This document shows positions 56,219-64,000 of a DNA stretch of 64,000 nt, piece after piece. The stretch comes from Dactylonectria macrodidyma (lineage: Eukaryota > Ascomycota > Sordariomycetes > Hypocreales > Nectriaceae), in the NCBI GenBank assembly GCA_020744425.1, contig JAGMUV010000008.1:1054001-1118000 (forward strand), given 5' to 3'. The notes beneath the pieces are model-generated. The model was not told where the DNA came from and searched no databases. It saw nothing but the letters and a program-made list of their open reading frames with translations. A program made the position numbers and the translations under genes. Every line of letters starts with the position of its first letter. Position 1 is the stretch's first letter.

Positions 56219-58250
56219 TCATTTCTTCTCAGCGTAAATATCAACGTCATCCAAAATAGCCTCATTCCGCTTTCCGGCGATGACTCGAGCTCTCTTCAGC
56301 TGTCGAGTGGCAACATCAACGCGCCATGTAACTGACCATGTCACAAGGTTCATGATTATGGCAGCGCCGATGAAGCCCATGGCGATTCCAAATGATGTCG
56401 TATAACGAGGCGCGAACCTAGAGTTGAAGAGCTGAGATCCGACGGCGCCACCAATCTGTCCGTAGCTATTGGCAAAGGCGATTGCAAATGCCGAGCCCGT
56501 GGCTCCGTCTGTAGTCTGTACGCGCCATGGCCACATCATTGTGTACCTGCGTGGGTTAACATTGGAACGAGTTACTGCGGAATGAACCAGAGGATGTACT
56601 AACCAAGCTGTAGAGAAACCACCAGCAATAACTGTCGCTGTATATACGCCTCCGGTATTGGGAAAAGTATAGAGGACAATGTAGCATGCTTCAATGATGA
56701 TCATGAATGTCAGAGGTATGGCAGGTAGAGGAACCCGTCCAGTACCTGCCACCCATCCAAAAGCAATAGTCAGTAAGCAAGCAAAGATGGCTGGAGGGAT
56801 GTTAAGTAGCTGGGCTTGGGCGATTGTTCTAAAAAGCAAGGGTCAGATATTTGACGTGATGATGGCAAGCAAACTTACGTGAAACCCAAGTTCGCAATGA
56901 CTGTAGGCTGATAGAACTGCAGACCGGTTGTCCCAACTGTATAAAATGCCCAACAAAGCAGAAACAGCCACAACTTCAGGTCTTTCAGCGTGCGCCAGAA
57001 TTCCTTCCCGTCAAAGTCTTTTTCTGCAGACCTAGGAGCGTTCACTGGAAGTCTGGCTTGGACAAAGTCTTTTTCTCTCTGGGACATCCAGCTGGCGGTG
57101 TCTGGGACTAGGTATCCTGTCAGCGTTGTTTCTCCTTCTAACCTAGGAAAATTGTCTTACAGTCTGGTAAAACCACATACACTATTATACCAAGCACGAT
57201 AGTGAATATGCCTTCGGTCACAATGAGCCTAAAAGACATAGTCAGTAAGCTCGCGTCTTCGACGAATGTCGAGCGCAACAGGGTCGGTTATTTGCTCACC
57301 ATTTCCAACCAGACAAATTCCTTGCATAAACGCCATCGAACGCAAATGCGAGGAGTCCGCTGAAAACGGCACTGAAGTTGCCAAGTAAGGTTACCAGCAC
57401 TATCCGAGATGCCATCTCATCTGGTCGATACCAATAACAAAACTGCAACAGAATGCCAGGCCAGAGACCTGCTTCAAAGAAGCCGAGAAAAGCACGAACA
57501 GTGTAGAGACCAGCCGGGTTTTTGACGGCAGCGTGGCAACAAAGAACAATTCCCCAAGATATCTACGCTTTTTAGTCTCTTGGTTCGAAATGGAAGTTTG
57601 ATGCAAGGGGATGCTGACCATGATCCTAGCCTGCCATACTGAAGGCTTTAAATGCTTGATCAAGAGATTTGAAGGAGTTTCTGCAAGAATGTATGGGATC
57701 TTGACGGGTTTAGCTACGACCCACGGGAGAATTGGGTCAAAGAAGGGGACATCAACGTACATAATATGCCGCGGTCACGAAGTTGTACTGATCTGAGGTG
57801 ATGTTGAGCTCGATCAGAATATTGCGGGGCGTCCCTCGATCCATGATCCTCGCATTCGACACCTTGATAGTTTGTAAGCATTACGGTTTCACGTTTGGGG
57901 AACTTCTGACGTACATTGGAAGCATCTATAGTTTTTACCATGTACATAATGGATAGCAACGGGATGAGACGCCAATCGATTCGTCGCAATAGTTTCTTTT
58001 CTTCATCACTACTTAAAGTCGCTCGAGCTCTCATAACAGAGGCGTCATATCCAGTGACGTTGTCTGGAATGCTGTCGAAACTTGGGATTGCGTCTCCCCG
58101 AGACACGGTATGGAAACGGGCTGTGCGGAGCGGTTCTTCTGTAGATTCATTGTTGGATAGCGTTCCAGCCTTTTCATCTGGTTCATCGTTATACAGCGCA
58201 GGTTTCACAATACCTGATTCTGCTGTTGGAAGAGACGGGGATAAAGCCAT
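56219..58250 (-). CDS. DAL5-like anion:cation symporter (MFS, allantoate/nicotinate permease family)
   Basis: Eight exons: 58250-57915, 57862-57761, 57699-57619, 57562-57300, 57228-57161, 57107-56879, 56828-56604, 56546-56219; 543 residues, all seven introns GT-AG and in phase. An alternative in-frame ATG at 58298 would add 16 residues. Family text includes RRIDWRLIPLLSIMYMVKTIDASN, SDQYNFVTAAYYIPYILAETPSN, CCHAAVKNPAGLYTVRAFLGFFEAGLWPG in pieces, and FPDTASWMSQREKDF. The family imports organic anions such as allantoate, ureidosuccinate, nicotinate, biotin or dipeptides. The divergent M20 peptidase and clustered GATA sites between them suggest nitrogen scavenging. The gene is intact. Confidence 0.9.
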
Positions 58251-59022
58251 GGTTGCGTGTGAGGCTAGTAGTATGTAACAGCTGCCGAGCCGACTCATGA
58301 TAGGGTCGAGTGCCGCTTTAAATAACCGTCAATCCCGGAGACCCTTATCGGTCGTGCTACAAAAGGGTCGATCTGCATGACGAGGGATGTCTGGCTACGG
58401 ATGGGATGAGATAGCCGATTAGCCGGGTTACATTACAATGCTATCTCCGACCATAGGCTGACGCTTTAACCGTCCAATACCCCCAAACATGCCGATCTTA
58501 TCATGTGGTTCAATGTAGCAGATGATCAGATAAGATAACAGCACCGTCAAATCGCACAACTGAGGTAGTAGCGACTATCATCACCGTGGGGGAATACTAC
58601 CTACCATTTTCAGCCATTTTCATCGCAATCTGAGTGATGAAGTAGCCTCTACGACAAAAGAATGATTCTTACTCTTGAAGGGTGAGAATATGCACTATAC
58701 TTGATTGGCCAGTCCTTTCACTCAGACATACGAGTAATTAACCCAAATAGTCTTGACCCGCTTTTTGGCGTTTTACGGAATACTGCACATCAATGATGAA
58801 ATGCCGAAACGAGGGGTATCTCTCGTTCATTGGCCTTTGATTGGCAATCGCAAGATCGGAGTGCATTCCGTCATTAAACCGAGCGGGATAAAGCTAATAA
58901 GACCGGCATTCTCGTCCCGAACCACTTACGTTCCTTATCCTCCGACTTGTATCGACCTCGCCATCTGGCATCCTTCTCCCGTGTCTTCTATCAAGTGCTA
59001 ATATCGCTATTTATCAATCGCC
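58251..59022. promoter_or_regulatory. Divergent promoter of DAL5-like permease and M20 peptidase
   Basis: 772 bp. A CTTATC at 58497-58502 and back-to-back GATAAG/GATAAC at 58529-58539 make three GATA elements within 43 bp, the arrangement favoured by AreA/NIT2-type nitrogen regulators. They sit about 250 bp from the permease and 480 bp from the peptidase start. Confidence 0.5.
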
Positions 59023-60216
59023 ATGATGAAACTCATTTCCCACTTATCAATCGTTTCCCTTTTGATCTGGGGGTCCAAGGCCGCAGGGGGCGCTCAGCAG
59101 CCTCTAAACAGCCTACCGTCCGAGCAAAGCACATCATCACTGATCGATCTACACAAGGCACTAGTCGAGCGACCTTCAATCACGGGATCGGAAGGAAATG
59201 TGACGGCTTTCTTGACAACTTATCTCCGAGACATTGGTTTCACCGTAGAGACTCAAGCCGTCGAAGAGAATCGAGAAAACATACTGGCATACTACGGCAG
59301 CTCGAGGAAAACCAGAGTACTTGTAACGTCGCATTTGGATACGGTTCCACCTTACTGGCCATATGAGAGGCACGGCGACGTCATTCGAGGACGGGGAACA
59401 GTAGACGCCAAAGGCAGTGTCGCAACACAAATAATTGCTGTTCAGACGCTTCTCCAAGAAGACAAGATCAAGGAAGGCGATGTCGGGCTGCTCTTCGTCG
59501 TGGGAGAAGAACGAGGCGGCCTTGGAATGCGACAGGTGAACGAGCTAGGCCTATCATGGGAGTCTGTCATCTTTGGAGAGCCAACAGAGCTCAAGCTTGC
59601 CAGTGGTCACAAGGGAGGTTTGGGCTTCACGATCACTGCAAAGGGAAAGGCAGGTCACTCAGGATATCCCGAAACAGGCACCAATGCAATCGACAGCCTC
59701 ACGCGCGGCTTGGCCGCCCTTCAACTCCTCGAGTTGCCATGGAGCGAGGACTTTGGCAACAGCACTCTTAACATTGGAAAGATAGAAGGTGGCGTTGCTG
59801 GTAACGTAATTCCTGCAAGTGCCTACGCGATAGGCGGGGTTAGAGTTGCGGCTGGCACTCCAGACTCGTTGAAAAAGTTGATAGAAACGACCATCTTGGA
59901 AAGCGATTCGAATCTCGAAGTCGATTTCACCTATGGCATTGGTCCTGTGCCAATAGACCACGATGTTGAAGGTATGCATCTTTGTTATTGTAGTAACTAA
60001 TTGCTAATGAGCCAAGGTTTCGAGATCGTTGTCCTTAACTACGGCACGGACATTCCGAGTCTCAAGGGCAATCATAAGAGATATCTTTACGGACCTGGTT
60101 CCATTCTGAATGCTCACTCTGCTCACGAATATTTGACTGTCTCGGATCTGGAAGAGGCTGTGAAGGGATATCAACAACTCATTACACACTCCCTCAAGAG
60201 CAGTTCGCCCGCTTAA
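59023..60216 (+). CDS. Secreted M20-family metallopeptidase (ArgE/DapE/carboxypeptidase type)
   Basis: Exons 59023-59971 and 60017-60216 (45-bp intron, GTATGC...AAG) encode 382 residues. A signal peptide covers residues 1-21 (ISHLSIVSLLIWGSKAAGG). Zinc-binding and catalytic motifs are TSHLDTVPP (His ~104, Asp ~106), GTVDAKGS (Asp ~128), VGEERGG (Glu ~162/163), FGEPTELK and the final ligand in LNAHSAHEY. The dimerisation lid begins at KGGLGFTITAKGKAGHSGYP. The enzyme should cleave peptides or acyl-amino acids outside the cell, and the products could be taken up by the divergent permease. Length matches the family. The gene is intact. Confidence 0.9.
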
Positions 60217-60392
60217 GTGCGGGATGGTAATGCCCAGTCACGAGCGGCGTTACCGTCAATGGTCTGTTAGCCAGCACCAAAGGCTGTAAGATCAAGGCCC
60301 TTCGCACCCGACTCGATGACTGCAGGGGTCAATGCGGCCTTTGACTCCCTGTTGTAGTAAAGGACATTCACCAAGGGCTTACCAGGCCGCGA
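60217..60392 (-). pseudogene. Possible L-asparaginase fragment
   Basis: On the minus strand, PGKPLVNVLYYNRES and TPAVIESGAKGLDLTAFGAG resemble the segment after the catalytic core of type II asparaginases (VDILYGYQ... SGAKGIVLAGMGAG). A TAA directly follows GAG, then QTIDGNAARDWALP continues. Only about 60 codons survive. The family call rests on a short stretch. Confidence 0.4.
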
Positions 60393-60396
60393 TATG

Positions 60397-60441
60397 TTTA
60401 CTGTGTGGGCATTTATAGTGTGGACACTAATAGTGTGGATA
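60397..60441 (+). repeat. 15-bp tandem repeat, three units
   Basis: TTTACTGTGTGGGCA, TTTATAGTGTGGACA and CTAATAGTGTGGATA, successive and imperfect. Confidence 0.8.
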
Positions 60442-60659
60442 GTATCGCGGGCTTAGTGTAGGCAGGAATTGCGTGGTATCAAGGCATCAAGAGTTCAGAA
60501 TCAGATGAAATGAGTTAAGTGTAGCCTTAATCAACAGCAGCTAGTAGAATAACACGCCCTAATTCCTGATATTCTATCTGTGTATCAAAAGATATGATCC
60601 GAGGACGCTTTCCTTGTCTCCCGTGTTTGGTGCGTACGAAAGTCACTTGTTGCTGATCT

Positions 60660-62928
60660 TCATATCAGGATACAACAGGCGTTTTCTTGAACCTTCGAAC
60701 GGAAAGATGGGAGAGGGCAATTCCAGTATGGGTCATCTGGCTGATCCGATTGCTTCGACAGAAATGCAGCGAGTTTCTTAGCGAGTTTGTCGCTTGCGAT
60801 TCGTTTAGTTCTGAGGACCTCGAGCATGTCCTGTTGAATCAAGGTCAAAAACTCAGTTGCAAAGTTCTCGCCTTCGCTGCTTCGGACTTTTGCACGAAGA
60901 TCATCAAACCACTAAGAATATGTTAGCAAATGTGTTTCTAGATTAAGATCCAGTAAACTGGGGGTACTCGCATCCGTGGTAGCTTGCTTCAGGTAGATTT
61001 TGACAATTGAATTGCCCACTTTTTTCGTCTTGAAGAAGGTGTCTTCTTTCTCTTTGCTGCGTGCTGTGGCAAATTTCTTGACGCTCCCAACATCTTTGAT
61101 GGCCCAAGTCATAAACTGAGAGAAGACGCAGCCAAGAGCCCATATGTCTACTTTCCTCGAGTAGTAGCCGTCAGGTAAAATGAGCTCTGGGGCTCTGTAT
61201 GCGAGTGCTGCCATCAGCGTCTTATCATCTACCAATTTCGTCCGCGATGGCGATGTGTGGAAGTCTGTCAGTCCGAAATCTGCAATCTTCAGAATGCCCA
61301 TTCCGGTGGGGTCGCTGATCTGACTAAAGTGGAGGATGTTTGCCGGCTTGATATCACCGTGAATTCCATAGTTTTCTGTGGTTTTCATTCTTTCGATCCT
61401 CGTCACATTTGCCCTTTGAGAGGCACTTCGATGAATGTCGTGCAAGCTATCCAGGGCTGTGACGAGCCCGTGGCACTGCTTGGCGATCCAGAACAGCAAG
61501 ACCCGCGGTGTCACCGTTCTGTTCGGCACCATGGCAGATGGCGATTTGGACCAAAGGTTTGTCAGAGAACCACCATCTGCCCAAGGAAACAAGAAGGCGT
61601 ACAAATCTGCAGCTGTTCCATGTTCCCTGTCCTCGAACTTGAAAGTAGCGCAAAGCTCGAGGAGGTGTCTATGCGGCCTCATCTTCATAAAGACGTATAG
61701 TTCCGCCCTGAAATCCATTCCTGCTTGCTTGGAATTGATCCGTGACAAGGTTTTGAAGGCAAAAGCCTTGTGAGTGTGCTGACGAATGCCAATACAGTCA
61801 GCATCATAAAGGACTCGTACCATCAATAAACTCAACGGCACCAAGACTTTACTTACAAAAGTATGATTGCCTTCGTGTATCTCCACGCGGCATACTTCTG
61901 AGAATCCACTTTTGATTGGGGTACCCCAAGATGTCCAGGGCATAGCAGTAGCCATTTGCAGTTGATATTCCTTAACCTCATTATCCGAGTCCCTGGAGAT
62001 GAAGGGGGCATTTAGCCACCACTGATTTTGGTAAAAGTTCCTCTTGTAAAACGTAGTCTTCTTCGCAAAGCAAAGGAGGGGTTCTTTCCTTCCCTGGAAT
62101 TCTGGACTCGGGCTATAGAGGTGCTGAAAAGAGCGGTCAGTGGAGAGAAATGGAAGGTGCTTATCTCGTAACCCGGCTTTGACGAAGCATGGAAGGGTTG
62201 AAAGTTCGGAGATGGTGACAAGGATGGCAAATATCCTTTGACCGAGTTCCGCATCGGGCTTGCGATCATCAGAAGACCCACAGACATAGTCGGCATATCT
62301 GTCTGCATCACCACTCGGAAATATTGTCTTCAGTTCGCTAAGAACATTGGCTCGACTGCAGATGTTATAGAGTTCGCTGGCAGGGAGCCAAAGACAGCAC
62401 TTTCCTTCCAATCCATAAACAGTCGCCGCTAACAGGAGTGATTTCATAGAAGTCGGTTCAACCTCTTCTGGGAGTGGCTCCTGGAGAATCTTGTCCATAC
62501 TGCCTGGTACTTGTGAACACGTCAGTCTGGGACCATCATTTAGGTTCCCCAAAGGTCATACCGTTGTCCGATGGCCTTGTGGACGAATTTCGGCGCTCAC
62601 GTCTAAACAGCATGCTCAAGCCGTAGTCGAATACCTTGACAGATTTGCTGTACGTAGATGGTGCGACGGATGGTCGAGGTTCAATTGCCACTGGCAAGTC
62701 CGCGTTGTTATCGCCGCCGATGGCTTTGGAGTTTCTCTCATTCTGGGCGTCAAGAGCGGTGCCCAGGGACCCCTAAACCAGTTCGGATCAGCGCTGATGA
62801 ACCACGTACGAGGAGAGGATAGGGTTAGTGAATCGTTACGCCAGGTTGGTGTATCAGCACCCCCAATCAGTGACGAGTCAGACAACAGGACCACTTACCT
62901 CGGCAATGTTGCGAGCTTCTAGTGACAT
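60660..62928 (-). CDS. Fungal protein kinase with long N-terminal extension
   Basis: Five exons: 62928-62899, 62772-62562, 62509-61857, 61778-60972, 60911-60660; 650 residues. The first exon has only ten codons. The C-terminal half is a kinase domain: AFKTL carrying the ATP-site Lys, HGDIKPANIL catalytic loop, ADFGLTDF, APEL and DIWALGCVFSQF. The N-terminal ~270 residues are a helical region seen in related fungal kinases of unknown function. Intron 3 (61856-61779, 78 bp) has no in-frame stop, so its retention would insert 26 residues. Intron 4 appears to be GC-AG (GAT|GCGAGT, branch GCTAAC, TTAG); without it the frame stops at the acceptor. After it the protein continues with WFDDLRAKVRSSEG to a CCILI C-terminus, a possible prenylation-like CaaX ending. 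The substrate is unknown. Confidence 0.8.
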
Positions 62929-63740
62929 GGCGCGAACAGTGCTCGTGAAGCACAGGAGCACAGGATCCAAGCGTGGAGCTCCATGTACGTCGTTGAGCGA
63001 CTTGAGATGTCATCTGCAACGCCTCTTCGGCCGTGATAGGCTATCTATATATTGATGTAACCAAATGATTGCGTGCAATATCACGTTTTGCTGGCAAAGT
63101 CCCGGATCCTAGTTGCACACAGGCTTCCACAGCTGGTATCACAGCCCATTGTATTGACGATTGCTCCAAATTAGGCCACTAAATGTAGCGCGGCGCTTTT
63201 TGTTGACAATTGGTATAGCTTTTGCCTATCATTTGTAATCTTTCACAGATGAACAAGTGAGAAAACATGTGTACGTCACAGATAAGAGAGCCGGAGCTTC
63301 GTGATTCACTGCAGTCGCACCCGCCCAAAGCCGTTTTGCACCACCATGTGCAACATTGAGTGAGAGCTCGTTTAGCTACTTCTTGATTCACTGCCTCTCA
63401 CAGTCCCACCCTCGCTTTGTCACGCGAGATGGTGTGCATCCCATTCAAGCCAAGACAAGCGTGGATTGCGAAAGCCTCCGCTTGAACGTATCCTTTTCCG
63501 CGTCCTTGCTCGTTTTATTCACTACAGTATTCAGATTCAGATAACTCACCACCACACGGATTCTACAGTGTTTTTTGACTGTCTCAAGAATGAGAAGCCG
63601 AAGACGCCCTTCGTTGATACCTTCGTCTCCCAGCCGGCACCTTGATGAGATGAAATACTTTGCCACACCGAAGAAACTTTTGTATGAGAGTATGAAGTAT
63701 GATTTCACGGCAGAAATCTCCCTTAGTCTCAAAGCACACA
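62929..63740. other. Right-side intergenic region
   Basis: No gene supported. Minus-strand frames at 63179-63391 and 63445-63741 lack resemblance to known proteins. Confidence 0.4.
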
Positions 63741-63764
63741 AGCTGGCTACTACAGTAGCCAGCT
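63741..63764. repeat. Perfect 11-bp-arm palindrome
   Basis: AGCTGGCTACT and its exact reverse complement AGTAGCCAGCT are separated by AC. This could be a stem-loop or a dimer binding site. Confidence 0.85.
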
Positions 63765-63808
63765 AGGGGATGCAAGTGGGTTATGAAGGCGCCGTACACC
63801 TTGAGTTG

Positions 63809-63997
63809 TCATCGCGGCCAGTTTCTCTCGGTCAGAGGAGCCATTTCATGGAAACAGAATTTCCTCCTCAAAGGTGCCAGGACCAAATAGTTCACACCCT
63901 TAGCCGACCTATCAGTATGGATTCTTGGAGCCTGAAACGTCTGCGTCAGGGGTATTTCGCACCGAACCAACATGTGCAACTGAAGTTCTCGGGGCAT
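63809..63997 (-). other. Edge open frame, unrecognised
   Basis: A 62-codon frame begins at an ATG at 63997 and stops at 63809. It may be part of a gene cut by the window edge. No motif is recognised. Confidence 0.2.
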
Positions 63998-64000
63998 AGG

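Larger units (their letters stand above)
60217..60659. other. Intergenic region with gene relic and tandem repeat
   Basis: It contains the asparaginase-like relic and the 15-bp tandem repeat described separately. The remainder shows nothing recognisable. Confidence 0.4.

Overview
The window looks like nuclear DNA of a filamentous ascomycete, most likely Hypocreales and perhaps Fusarium-like; the species is an inference. The genes carry many short introns (45-126 bp) with GTRNGY donors and CTRAC branch points. Fungus-specific families are common: Zn2Cys6 and homeobox-C2H2 regulators, large MFS sets, DUF3176, DUF7708-NACHT STAND proteins and a HeLo-associated pseudokinase. There are no operons, no rRNA and no CRISPR array. 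I found about 18 intact or near-intact genes and several gene relics.

Layout. 0.5-8.5 kb: a secreted aspartic protease, an AT-rich gene-poor stretch, a secreted royal-jelly/yellow-family protein, and a large uncharacterised membrane protein. 8.7-16.4 kb: an allorecognition-type block with a pseudokinase domain lacking its usual HeLo partner, a head-to-head kinase-ankyrin gene with a broken frame, and a dynamin-like GTPase. 16.8-17.3 kb: a degenerate element with terminal inverted repeats. 17.8-19.8 kb: a seven-exon amino acid permease. 20-26 kb: a graveyard holding an amidase relic, an L-amino-acid-oxidase relic and a third unidentified relic. 26.4-28.2 kb: a DHA1 MFS exporter. 29.1-30 kb: a glycine-zipper, glycine-rich protein. 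31.5-33.6 kb: a decayed DUF3176 gene. 34.3-38.8 kb: a six-exon DUF7708-NACHT STAND protein.

39-45.5 kb is a compact sugar-utilisation cluster: a GH51 alpha-L-arabinofuranosidase, a Zn2Cys6 regulator and a divergently transcribed sugar transporter. The same 13-bp CGG-N7-CGG motif occurs in the arabinofuranosidase promoter and, as an exact copy, in the regulator/transporter divergent promoter. It is a good candidate binding site for the cluster's own regulator and is the most interesting observation here.

45.7-47.5 kb: a STAND N-terminal/ubiquitin-like-domain protein whose whole gene lies between two ~155-bp direct repeats. 48-49.2 kb: a capsular-polysaccharide-type glycosyltransferase. 49.9-51.8 kb: a DHA2 MFS transporter. 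52.2-55.1 kb: a homeobox-C2H2 regulator. 56.2-60.2 kb: a divergent nitrogen-scavenging pair (DAL5-like permease and secreted M20 peptidase) sharing a promoter with clustered GATA sites, followed by an apparent asparaginase relic. 60.7-62.9 kb: a five-exon protein kinase. The last kilobase holds no recognisable gene.

Exon coordinates were worked out by hand from splice consensus, reading-frame phase and family continuity. Six copies of a ~40-60 bp dispersed repeat, two apparent GC-AG introns and at least five gene relics suggest an accessory, fast-evolving chromosomal region.
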